From: SVQP01 sp045658965
GTDB taxonomy: Bacteria > Bacillota > Clostridia > Oscillospirales > CAG-272
Reading direction: 5' to 3'
Length of the DNA: 64,000 nt
Assembly (NCBI GenBank): GCA_045658965.1
Contig: JAZOVZ010000106.1
Span: 1 to 64,000, forward strand
In this document: positions 9,925 to 18,179 of the stretch, piece after piece
Numbering within the stretch: the first letter of the stretch is position 1
How the letters are laid out: every line of letters starts with the position of its first letter
The notes under the pieces: generated by a model
What the model was told of the DNA's origin: nothing
Database searches by the model: none
What the model saw: only the letters and a program-made list of their open reading frames with translations
Program-made: the position numbers and the translations under genes

Positions 9925-10872
9925 TTACGTACCTACCTTCGAAAGCATTCTCTTAACCAGGGAGTTTGCACCTACCATGATGCAGAACAGGATTACGGCG
10001 ATTGCCGAGGAGTAACCCATTTCAAAACGCATACCACCGTAGTCGTTGAGGTGGTGCATGATGGTGTGTGCTGCGTAGTTTACGGACGGGAATCCGCACA
10101 GTGCGTCAACGACGCCACCGAAGCCGAACGCACCGGTGATTGCCATGACTGCACCGAACATCAGCTGCGGCTTCATGTTAGGCAGCGTGATGTAGTAAAG
10201 CTCCTGCCAACGGTTCTTGATACCGTCAACCGCGCCTGCCTCAAACTGTGCACGGTCGATACCCTGCAAACCTGCGATGAATGCAAGGAACGAAGTACCC
10301 AGCGAGATCCAGAGTGCAACTACGATACAAAGGGGCATGACCCACTTTTCATTCTGGAAGAACGCGATTTCTTTTGTGATAATACCTAATTTGATCAGGG
10401 TTGCGTTTGCCCAACCGTAGGAGTCTGCCGAGAAAAGCGTACCCCAAATCAAGTAAACGTTACCACCGATGGAGGGAGCGTAGAAGACCAGAGTGACAAG
10501 CGCTCTGATTCTGGGAGGCAGCTCATTGATGAACCACGCTACCAGGAAGGACATCAGGTAGGACACAGGTCCTACGACGACTGCGAAGATCAACGTATTC
10601 TTGATTGCGATGAGGAAGATATCGTCATCGAAGAACAACGAAACGTAGTTGTCCAGGAATACGAAGTTGGGCCATTCAAGCAAGTTAAAGTCTGTAAAGC
10701 TGACGACGATAGACAGTACGACAGGCATGACAGTGAACATTGCAAAGAGAATCATATAAGGTGCAACCATGAAGTATGCAACCTTATTGCGTACCACCTC
10801 TTTCAAGATCCACTGAGTCTTGGTAAGGTCTTTACGAGTACCAGCTTTTTTGGTTGCTGTGTTCTTAGACAT
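9925..10872 (-). CDS. Sugar ABC transporter permease, MalF/LplB type (first pair)
   Basis: A 315-residue permease. The N-terminus is cytoplasmic and basic (residues 1-30), followed by six membrane segments. The EAA loop lies near residue 215 (FEAGAVDGIK, then ITLPNMKP), which is the LplB-like version. It follows the solute-binding protein gene by 43 nt and is coupled to the MalG-type gene. It differs clearly from the second permease pair of the operon, so the operon encodes two distinct channels rather than a recent duplication. Confidence 0.92.
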   Translation of the reverse strand: MSKNTATKKAGTRKDLTKTQWILKEVVRNKVAYFMVAPYMILFAMFTVMPVVLSIVVSFTDFNLLEWPNFVFLDNYVSLFFDDDIFLIAIKNTLIFAVVVGPVSYLMSFLVAWFINELPPRIRALVTLVFYAPSIGGNVYLIWGTLFSADSYGWANATLIKLGIITKEIAFFQNEKWVMPLCIVVALWISLGTSFLAFIAGLQGIDRAQFEAGAVDGIKNRWQELYYITLPNMKPQLMFGAVMAITGAFGFGGVVDALCGFPSVNYAAHTIMHHLNDYGGMRFEMGYSSAIAVILFCIMVGANSLVKRMLSKVGT

Positions 10873-10915
10873 TTACACTAATCTCCTTTTCTTGATCTGA
10901 AATAATGGTACTTAA

Positions 10916-13900
10916 TTATTGATAGGATTCCAGAGCGGCAGCAGCGTCACCCAGGAAATCTGCCAGGCAGTATGCAACAAGCTCGGAAGTTTCCGCATAC
11001 TGATATACCTGATATGCGTAGCAAGGATTCTGCTCGTCGTTCTTGATAGCCTCGAACTGTGCCTTGATGTTCTCTTCGGTGGCGATTTCATAAGCTATCT
11101 TATAGAACATTTCGGAAGCGGTTGCGATATCCGCCATGTTTTCACGCTTGAGTGCATCCTTTGCGTGTGCGATCTCTTCAGCGTACTTACCTGCGGTATC
11201 AAGCTGCTCGAACTTCTCCAACAGACCCATGCTCTGCTCCATACGCTTGGAAGCCAGCGTCTCGTCTACCTCAAGAGTTTCCAGACCGAATTCCTTACGC
11301 TTTCTGGTGATCTCTTTATTAATGGTAGTAATGTAGCTCATCAGAGACTCGGAGGGGTTAGCATTGTCGTTGTAAGCAGACAGGAATGCGAACTGGGTGT
11401 ATCTGCCCAGAATGTAAGAGCCGGGGTAGTTGGGCACGGATGCGAGGTTCTCGAACTGTGCCTGAATCTGCTTGAGCTCTGCGGTGGTCCAAGGCAGCTC
11501 TGCAAGTGCCTCTCTGTTTGCGGTGTTGTACTTAGCTGCAGGACCGATGATAGCAACCATCTCGTTGGAGTATTCCTGCTGGCAGTCAGCACCGGTGAAC
11601 CATCTGATATAGTTCCAAGCGCCTTCCTCGTTGGAGCAGCCCTTTACGATAACGCTTGCAGCAACGGAGGATACGGTCTGGTTGTTGATCTTGGTCTCGC
11701 CGTTTTCGTCAACGTACAGCGTACCGGGCATGGGACGGAATTCCCACAGACCCTCGATTTCGGTTGCGAATACCTTGAGCTGGTTGTACATACCAACGTA
11801 GTCAGCGATCAGAATGGGCATTTCACCGGTTCTGAAACGGTTAGCTGCGTCGTAGGTGTAGGGGAAGTTATACTGTGTAAACATGTTACACATCTTTTCA
11901 AATGCGGTCAGACCCTTCTTGGAGTCGAGGTTGATTCTCATACCGCCGTCTGCATAGAGGTCACCGTTGTCCTGATACAGGAACACGCTGTAGTCGGTGG
12001 AAAGACCGATCATCATGTTCTTTGCCTGCAGGTCGGGAATTGCAGCTAGGATATCGTCCCAGGTCTCGGGAACAGGGATATCGTTCTCTGCCAGGATGTC
12101 GATACGAACGAACATCATGGTAAAGCCCTGTGCCTCGGGCAGACCGTAGTAGTGCATATCACCGTCGGGGTTCTCTACACCAAGAACCAGCATAGCAGCA
12201 TCGTTGAAATTGCTGATGGTGTCGGTCCACTCGGTGTTGGAGGTCAGATAACCGTCCTTGACCTTCTGCTCACCGACGTTGTTTGCAATGGTATCTACCT
12301 CAAGCAGTGCGGAACGGATCGCGTAGTTGATGACGTCACCCTGACCAAGGCCGAGGTAAGCATCGGGACCCTTGCCCGCAAGAATGGAGGGCAGCAGCGT
12401 GCCGCCTGCGACCAGCTTAAGGTCAACTGCAGTACCGCCGATGTATTCGCCCTTTTCGTTGAGAGCGGTGTAAGGGCTGAACTCGTTGTTAACGAGGTTT
12501 CTGATAACCTGTGCCTGGTCACGGCCGGTTGCGATCCATACCTCCAGCGCTTCATCCTCGTCTACAACGGACATAGAGCCCATGCTGTTGTAGTCACGGA
12601 AGAAGGACATTACGAAGGACTTGATCTCGTGCCATGCAGCCTGGAACACGTTAGCCTTTGCCTTTACCTTATAATTATAATCGGAAGCATCTGCGCCATA
12701 CTGCTCACTGCCGCGGATGACCATGTAGTCAATTTCAAGCGGCTGCGTCTTTGCGCTGGACAGGAAGGTACCCAGCGTACCGATGTAAGACTTCAAGCTT
12801 TCCAGGTTCTTAGCGATCTCGTCCTCATCGGTACCCATATCGTGCAGAAGCTTTGCGATCTTCTGCAGCGTACCTACGTTGGAGGACTTCTGACCTGCCA
12901 TGTTGGTCAGACGCTCGGCAATGGATACACCGTACTTCTCGGGGTTATCGTTGTCAAGCTTTCTGGAGTTAACGACCATGTCGACCAGAACGTCGGGCAT
13001 CACGCGAGAGAAGCTGTAATCGCTGTACTCGTCGGGGGTGGTACCGGTCAGCTGGATGATCTGCAGATAGTCGTCGTTGATAACTTCAAGGATCTCCTCA
13101 ACCTCACGGACGATATCGCCCATGGTACCGAGGGTTACTTCAAGTCTGAGTGTATAGGTGGTGTTAGCTGCGAGGTAGATCGCGTACTCCTTGGCGTTAC
13201 CGTTTGCATCGAGCTCGTCGGATGCAAGCTGGGTGGTCTGCCATGCGGAGTCGTAATTGTACTGCAGCTTCTGAGCCTCTGCGAAGGGAGAGCCGTTGTA
13301 GTAGCCCGCATCGCCCTCGGAAAGACCCTCGCTGTACAGCAGCAGCGAACGGCAGACGAACATACCGTCCAGCACCTTCTGTCTGAAGCGGGTGACGATA
13401 TCGTACATGCCCGCACCGTTTTCGGTGGTGGTAAAGGTAAATTCGATCCACTGGCCTGCGCCCTGCCACTTCTCACCGCCCACGGTGTTGAGCATAACGC
13501 GGGTGGTATCGGAGGGAGAGGTTACCGCATTGGTTCTGTCCTCAATCGCGTAAATGGTCTTGGAGGACATGTTCTGCATGTGCTCAGCCTCCAGCTTGAT
13601 CTCGTCCTTACCTGCAGTAAGGCTGCCAAGCTTTGCGGTCAGGTCCGCGATGTAATCCTCATAGGTAACAACTTCCTCTGCAGGATACAGCGTAATGGAC
13701 TTGATGACCATAGGCTCGTTCTGACCCTGAATGGTCAGCTTGTTCTCGCCTGCTTCCAGGTAGAACTCATACTCACCGGAATAGTAGCCGGTGGTGTCGC
13801 GCAGGCTGAACTCGATCCACTCGGGAGTCTGCACGGCGGTGGGACGCAGCTCGTTGTTCTCAATATCGTTTCTGAAGAAACGGATCTCGTGAGAATCAAC

Positions 13901-14680
13901 AAACTCGGTATTTGCAACCGTCCACGTCTCGGGGAACTCAACCGTTGCGTACACGTTGTACTCGGTCTTGTTCTTACCGAAGATGTTCTGCTTGATCTCC
14001 TCCTTGACAACAAAGCCTGCAACCAGACCTGCTGCCTCTGCTTCAGCCTTGAATTCCTTCAGAGCGGAAGCAACGTCTGCGGGAAGATCGCTTTCGGTGA
14101 TTGCAGATACGTCTGCAACGTCCTCCAAAGAACCAACCTGGTAAAGACCAAGCTGGTACTCGCTGCTCCAGTTCTTGGAGAGCGTCAGATAGCGTGCCTC
14201 ACCGAAAGGCACCTTATCATTGATCTTGAATACGCGCTCGATAGCAGCTGCCTTACCGACAACGGGATAGTACTCGATCTTGATCGCGTACTTTGCGCTT
14301 TCGGGCACGTTGACGAGCCAGGATACTTCGCCCTCAGAAGAGGTGAACAAGCCCTCGGCTACGCCGTCCTTATCTTTGTCCGCAAGACGGATATCACCGG
14401 CTGCCGCATCCGCATCGGATACGATAAAGCCCGTGGCAGCGTCAATCGTAATGGTCTGCGTGGCCTTCTTGTAGCCCTCGCCCGAATACTTCGCAGAGTA
14501 TTCGCCATACGAAATTGCGTTCAAAAGCTCTTTGATCTCAGCCAATGCATCCTGCGTTTCCGAAGATGTAGACGTTTCCTGACTGTCACTTGCTGCAAAA
14601 GTTGCAACGGTTCCGCCACCAACCAGGAAGGTCAAAGCCAAAATCAAAGACAGAAGCTTAGTAAATTTCGCTTTTCCCAT
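10916..14680 (-). CDS. Giant extracellular solute-binding protein with CBM-like regions
   Basis: First gene of the sugar operon. The ATG at 14680 is preferred because it follows GGAGG by 7 nt and begins a clean signal peptide (about 27 residues, TFAAS). No lipobox cysteine is seen, which is odd for a Gram-positive binding protein. Residues about 45-340 and 360-530 are beta-rich and resemble CBM6/35-type carbohydrate-binding modules (LEAEHM start, GQWIEF). Residues about 530-700 are mixed helical. Residues about 710-1130 are the family 1 solute-binding core (LKLVAGGTLLPSILAGKGPDAYLG split across short motifs; PETWDDILAAIP; IRWFTGADCQQEYS). The last 120 residues are helical. Typical binding proteins have 400-550 residues, so this one is more than twice the usual size. 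Tethering by another operon protein is inference. Confidence 0.88.
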   Translation of the reverse strand: MGKAKFTKLLSLILALTFLVGGGTVATFAASDSQETSTSSETQDALAEIKELLNAISYGEYSAKYSGEGYKKATQTITIDAATGFIVSDADAAAGDIRLADKDKDGVAEGLFTSSEGEVSWLVNVPESAKYAIKIEYYPVVGKAAAIERVFKINDKVPFGEARYLTLSKNWSSEYQLGLYQVGSLEDVADVSAITESDLPADVASALKEFKAEAEAAGLVAGFVVKEEIKQNIFGKNKTEYNVYATVEFPETWTVANTEFVDSHEIRFFRNDIENNELRPTAVQTPEWIEFSLRDTTGYYSGEYEFYLEAGENKLTIQGQNEPMVIKSITLYPAEEVVTYEDYIADLTAKLGSLTAGKDEIKLEAEHMQNMSSKTIYAIEDRTNAVTSPSDTTRVMLNTVGGEKWQGAGQWIEFTFTTTENGAGMYDIVTRFRQKVLDGMFVCRSLLLYSEGLSEGDAGYYNGSPFAEAQKLQYNYDSAWQTTQLASDELDANGNAKEYAIYLAANTTYTLRLEVTLGTMGDIVREVEEILEVINDDYLQIIQLTGTTPDEYSDYSFSRVMPDVLVDMVVNSRKLDNDNPEKYGVSIAERLTNMAGQKSSNVGTLQKIAKLLHDMGTDEDEIAKNLESLKSYIGTLGTFLSSAKTQPLEIDYMVIRGSEQYGADASDYNYKVKAKANVFQAAWHEIKSFVMSFFRDYNSMGSMSVVDEDEALEVWIATGRDQAQVIRNLVNNEFSPYTALNEKGEYIGGTAVDLKLVAGGTLLPSILAGKGPDAYLGLGQGDVINYAIRSALLEVDTIANNVGEQKVKDGYLTSNTEWTDTISNFNDAAMLVLGVENPDGDMHYYGLPEAQGFTMMFVRIDILAENDIPVPETWDDILAAIPDLQAKNMMIGLSTDYSVFLYQDNGDLYADGGMRINLDSKKGLTAFEKMCNMFTQYNFPYTYDAANRFRTGEMPILIADYVGMYNQLKVFATEIEGLWEFRPMPGTLYVDENGETKINNQTVSSVAASVIVKGCSNEEGAWNYIRWFTGADCQQEYSNEMVAIIGPAAKYNTANREALAELPWTTAELKQIQAQFENLASVPNYPGSYILGRYTQFAFLSAYNDNANPSESLMSYITTINKEITRKRKEFGLETLEVDETLASKRMEQSMGLLEKFEQLDTAGKYAEEIAHAKDALKRENMADIATASEMFYKIAYEIATEENIKAQFEAIKNDEQNPCYAYQVYQYAETSELVAYCLADFLGDAAAALESYQ

Positions 14681-15153
14681 AAAATTTCCTCCTACCAAGA
14701 TTTTTGAAGACCTCTTGCAAGGCCTTCTGTGAGTGCCGATATGAGAATTCGGCTCACATTAGGGGTACGGTGCTTGCCAATAATACCATGCACTGCGGGC
14801 AGAATCCGCACTCGCGGGACTCCGCTTGCGCGGAAATTGCCTGCTGCTCTCAAGCGTCGCGTAACGTGGCGTGATCACGCGCGCGCATGGGAACCGACCA
14901 AGCATCCGTTCGGAGCGACCAAATTTCACTCCCGACTTATCCGCAGAGACCATACGCGCCCGTCAGACGCGAATGCCCCTTGCAAACAGCCCGTGGCATC
15001 AGCATTATTGCTATGCAATTGTCTTCGGCGGCATGTGCCGCCGTTTTAGATTTTCACGCCGATAATTCTTTCATCAAATATATCAGCGGTCAAAAATAAG
15101 GCCATTGCAAGCAACCCGGAACGGTCCGCAAATGCCCTAATATTGATGCGCTT
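14681..15153 (-). other. Long structured 5' leader of the sugar operon
   Basis: About 460 nt lie between the consensus promoter and the first start codon. No credible gene is present. Hairpins visible on the minus strand include GGCGGCACATGCCGCC (about 15026-15041), a stem built on GAGCCGA/TCGGC (about 14730-14755), and a stem GAAG...CTTC just upstream of the ribosome site (about 14705-14727). I do not recognise a known riboswitch class. Confidence 0.45.
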
Positions 15154-15182
15154 ATTATATATCAAAGTGACTTTTCTGTCAA
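15154..15182 (-). promoter_or_regulatory. Consensus promoter for the sugar ABC operon
   Basis: On the minus strand TTGACA (15182-15177) and TATAAT (15159-15154) are separated by exactly 17 bp. It points toward the solute-binding protein gene and is the strongest promoter in the 1-kb gap. Confidence 0.85.
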
Positions 15183-15715
15183 GCGACCTTCTCGGTCAAA
15201 ACGGGGCTCTTTCGCGCGTTTTTCGGGCAAAATCGCCGTTCACCGTTTGTTCAAACATTCATATTTTCCGTTTTTTGCGCCATGCAATCTCTGTTGCATA
15301 ACCTTGCAATTTGTCAATTGTAATTTTTATTTACTCATTTTTGACTAATAATCGCCTTTTTCCGCGTCATTGTCGCCCATTTTTGTGCATTATTTGGCGT
15401 TTTGCGGGTCGTACGTCGCGTTAGTGTAAATTTTGTTTACCCTTTTGAAAAACTCGTTTATTCATTTTTTATGCATTTTAGGGTGTCATTCTTTGTAACT
15501 GTTGCACAATTTTGAGGGTCATTTTTTTACGTCTTGACATTTTGCACAAATTTAACGACATTTCCACGCAGCACCTCCCCGCACCCCCTGCTTTCTGCCT
15601 GCCGTTACCTTTTTTCTTGAAGCGCTTCCATTAATTCCCTTTTATTTTATCTTCGGGTGCACGTAGGTTTCCCTGCAATCTCCACACATACAAGCACCTA
15701 TTTTTCCCTCCCCTC
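15183..15715. other. A+T-rich intergenic region without genes
   Basis: No open frame with a start site is supported. The stretch has T-rich runs, several TTGCA repeats (about 15283-15310) and one perfect palindrome, GAAGCGCTTC (15619-15628). It separates the divergently transcribed sugar operon and rlmI-type gene. Confidence 0.6.
15619..15628. promoter_or_regulatory. Possible LacI/CcpA-type operator
   Basis: A perfect palindrome GAAGCGCTTC lies in the divergent intergenic region and resembles the core of LacI-family or cre sites. It is about 440 bp from the operon promoter and about 90 bp upstream of the rlmI-type promoter. The assignment is weak. Confidence 0.3.
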
Positions 15716-15744
15716 TTGCATATTTCGCGGCTTTGTGCTATACT
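15716..15744 (+). promoter_or_regulatory. Promoter of the rlmI-type gene
   Basis: TTGCAT and TATACT separated by 17 bp end 27 nt before the ATG at 15772, which has a GGAGG ribosome site. Confidence 0.75.
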
Positions 15745-15771
15745 GATTGCAGTACGTAACCGGAGGTTTTT

Positions 15772-17001
15772 ATGCTATCTGAACTCTCTAAAATCACGAT
15801 CACCGAAAAAGGCGAAAAAATGCTGCGCGGCGGGCACGTTTGGGTGTTTGCCGACGAGGCGATCTCGATAGACACGCCCGTTGCAGACGGCGATATTGCA
15901 TACGTCTACTCCACCAAGGGCAGATATCTGGGCGCAGGCTTTTACAACAGCGCCTCCAAGATCCGCGTGCGCATCCTTTCGCGCAACGCAAACGATACTT
16001 TTGATCAAAAATTCTGGCAAAGACGGCTGGAATACGCAATTTCCTACCGCCGTAGCGTCATGAAGGGTGACGACTTTAAGTGCTGCAGACTTATCTTCGG
16101 TGAGGCGGACTCCTTCCCGGGGCTGACCGTGGACAGATTTGATAATCTCCTTGTAGTACAAGCACTTTCGCTCGGAATTGAGCGCATCAAGCACGTGCTG
16201 ATCCCCACGCTTGTGGACGTTTTGCGCAGTATGGGAGAGACCATTGACGGCGTATATGAAAGAAACGACGTCGCCATCCGCCAAAAGGAAGGCATGGAGG
16301 AATATACCGGCTGGTTCCAGGGCTTTTGCCCCGAAAACGACGCGTCCGGCTTGACGAAAATCGCAGAAAACGGCATTGTTTACGACGTGGACGTTATAAA
16401 CGGACAGAAAACGGGCTTTTTCCTGGATCAGAAGTACAACCGCGCCTCCATTCACGCGGTCGCGAAGGGCAAACGCGTGCTGGATTGCTTTACGCACACG
16501 GGATCTTTTGCGCTCAACGCTGCCATCGCGGGCGCTGCGCACGTCACCGCCGTGGATATTTCCGAGGAAGCTATCAATATGGCACGTAAAAACGCGCAAA
16601 ATAACGGTCTTGCGGACAGAATGGACTTTGTCTGCACCGACGTTTTCGAGCTTTTGACCGACATGGCAAACAAGAAAGTGCCTTGCGATTACGATTTCAT
16701 CATCCTCGATCCGCCCGCTTTCACCAAGAGCCGCGATACGCTCAAGAACGCCATCAGAGGCTACCGTGAGATCAATTCCAAGGCAATGAAGCTGCTTCCC
16801 AGAGGCGGTTATCTTGCCACCTGCTCCTGCTCGCACTTCATGACAGACACCTATTTCAAGCAAATGCTGCACAACGCAGCCGAGGATGCAGGCGTTTCCC
16901 TGCGCCAGATCGAGGCGCGTCAGCAGTCCCCCGACCACCCGATTTTGTGGAACGTTCCCGAGACAGATTACCTGAAATTCTACATTTTCCAGATCGTTTA
17001 A
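15772..17001 (+). CDS. rlmI: Class I SAM-dependent rRNA methyltransferase, RlmI-like
   Basis: Predicted 23S rRNA m5C methyltransferase of the RlmI/YccW family (409 residues; family about 390-400). It has an N-terminal PUA domain (about 1-80, with KMLRGGHVWVF), a central EEHEE-like linker, and a Rossmann methyltransferase domain. Motif I is near residue 238 (DCFTHTGSFAL), the acidic ribose-binding strand follows (VTAVDIS), motif IV is near 312 (LDPPAF), and a CSC motif near 345 (ATCSCSH) is typical of the catalytic cysteine region. The gene is monocistronic, with its own promoter and terminator. Position specificity of methylation is by family analogy only. Confidence 0.88.
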   Translation: MLSELSKITITEKGEKMLRGGHVWVFADEAISIDTPVADGDIAYVYSTKGRYLGAGFYNSASKIRVRILSRNANDTFDQKFWQRRLEYAISYRRSVMKGDDFKCCRLIFGEADSFPGLTVDRFDNLLVVQALSLGIERIKHVLIPTLVDVLRSMGETIDGVYERNDVAIRQKEGMEEYTGWFQGFCPENDASGLTKIAENGIVYDVDVINGQKTGFFLDQKYNRASIHAVAKGKRVLDCFTHTGSFALNAAIAGAAHVTAVDISEEAINMARKNAQNNGLADRMDFVCTDVFELLTDMANKKVPCDYDFIILDPPAFTKSRDTLKNAIRGYREINSKAMKLLPRGGYLATCSCSHFMTDTYFKQMLHNAAEDAGVSLRQIEARQQSPDHPILWNVPETDYLKFYIFQIV

Positions 17002-17097
17002 CGCATTATTGTTTATTATTCAATCATTTGTTTAGTAACACGGTGTAAAACAGCAGGCTCACACGAGGCTCTGCAAAATTAGCGGTAAAATTGAATA

Positions 17098-17191
17098 GCC
17101 TTCCCCAGTGGGGGAAGGTGGCACGCGAAGCGTGACGGATGAGGTGTTTTCAATCTCCAAGTAACTCCTCATCCACCGCTGACGCGGTCCC
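17098..17191. repeat. Short palindromic intergenic repeat
   Basis: The block pairs 'ccttccccagtgggggaagg' with later copies of 'cctcatccaccgctgacgcgg' and 'ggatgagg'. It is a short relative of the repeats at 42020-42352 and 47678-47915. Confidence 0.6.
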
Positions 17192-17211
17192 CCTTCTCCC
17201 ACAGGAGAAGG
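17192..17211 (+). terminator. Terminator after the rlmI-type gene
   Basis: CCTTCTCC and GGAGAAGG pair around a 4-nt loop and are followed by C then six T residues. Confidence 0.7.
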
Positions 17212-17240
17212 CTTTTTTGATATGCAGAAAGCAAAGAAAA

Positions 17241-17259
17241 GCCCCGCGCGAGGTGGGGC
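17241..17259 (-). terminator. Terminator after the XRE regulator
   Basis: On the minus strand GCCCC...GGGGC is followed by TTTTCTTT, just after the stop codon at 17266. Confidence 0.6.
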
Positions 17260-17265
17260 GGGAAA

Positions 17266-17919
17266 TCACATATCTTCGTTTTCTAAATAGTTTAATAATG
17301 TTTGACCTTCCTCAATTAGAGATAGTGCTTGAGCCGCTGATTTTATGTTAATATCTGGGTATTCAAATTCTGCACTCCAATCGGCTTCTTCAATTCGCTC
17401 TAAAAATCGTAATAGCATAATTTTTCCTAAAACAGCTTTTGAATAAATGTCGGTATCCGCACAATTCTCAATGATAAATTCATAGTGGAGCAAGGAGTTT
17501 TCAATAAGGTCATTAAAAAACTCACTACTTGGATTATCCGATAGATTTTCATCAAAGGCAAGCTGATACTCGGAAAATGCCAGCCACTCTAAATAATCAA
17601 AGTCTTTTGGATATGCCAAGCAGGCTTCTTTTGCCCACCAATAACTGACGCTATGATCTTGGCTTTTCCTGTATTTTTGTAGGGCGGAATTGTACTTTTT
17701 CCTTGTAACATCATCATTAGCTTCCGTTATTCCCAGCAATTCATCAGCACTTATATTAAAAAGCTTTGTGAGTGGAGGAATTAATGAAAGATCAGGACTT
17801 GATAAGCCACATTCCCATTTGGAGACTGCTTGATACGAGACGCATAGATGTTCTGCAAGCTTTTCCTGTGTCATATTGTTTTGCTTTCGTAACATTTTTA
17901 TTTTTTCACCTATCGTCAT
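17266..17919 (-). CDS. XRE-family helix-turn-helix regulator
   Basis: A DNA-binding regulator with a Cro/C1 helix-turn-helix at residues 3-58 (IKMLRKQNNMTQEKLAEHL ... YQAVSKWE). The remaining 150 residues are helical, with many aromatic and acidic residues and no recognised enzyme domain, as in common Clostridia one-component XRE proteins. The ATG at 17919 is chosen because it follows AGAGG at normal spacing; an in-frame GTG at 17937 overlaps that ribosome site. Base composition is more A+T-rich than rlmI, which suggests acquisition. A promoter lies about 40 nt upstream. The target is unknown; autoregulation is possible. Confidence 0.85.
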   Translation of the reverse strand: MTIGEKIKMLRKQNNMTQEKLAEHLCVSYQAVSKWECGLSSPDLSLIPPLTKLFNISADELLGITEANDDVTRKKYNSALQKYRKSQDHSVSYWWAKEACLAYPKDFDYLEWLAFSEYQLAFDENLSDNPSSEFFNDLIENSLLHYEFIIENCADTDIYSKAVLGKIMLLRFLERIEEADWSAEFEYPDINIKSAAQALSLIEEGQTLLNYLENEDM

Positions 17920-17958
17920 AGTAATTACCTCTCCCACAGATTCTTTAACTTTATCCTA

Positions 17959-17987
17959 ATTATACCATACTCTGCATAACAACGCAA
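17959..17987 (-). promoter_or_regulatory. Promoter of the XRE regulator
   Basis: On the minus strand TTGCGT and TATAAT are separated by 17 bp, about 40 nt upstream of the ATG. Confidence 0.6.
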
Positions 17988-17994
17988 TAACTTG

Positions 17995-18178
17995 TTTTTC
18001 GAAAGCAACGCAACCTACGGTTGAAGAGTAAGTTTCCGCTTTCCCGACGCTCGCGTCTGGGGCAAGCATAGCGCGTGGCAGTCCACGCACCATCGGGCAG
18101 AAGCCCGAACCCACTATCCGCAGGAGAATGGCGCACAAAAGCCTCCCTCCGAGAGGGAGGGGGACGGCAAATTGTCAA
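17995..18178. repeat. Intergenic repeat interrupted by the IS30 element (left part)
   Basis: No gene is seen. It includes 'gcctccctccgagagggagg' (18142-18161), a palindromic block of the same style as the block right of the insertion sequence. The IS element appears to have inserted into or beside such a repeat. Confidence 0.5.
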
Positions 18179-18179
18179 G

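Noticed and set aside
12152..14707. Open frame of 851 codons antisense to the solute-binding protein
   Set aside because: Shadow frame; the real gene has signal peptide, motifs and ribosome site on the other strand.
14681..15153. Known riboswitch in the sugar operon leader
   Set aside because: Hairpins are visible, but no consensus of a familiar class could be matched by eye.
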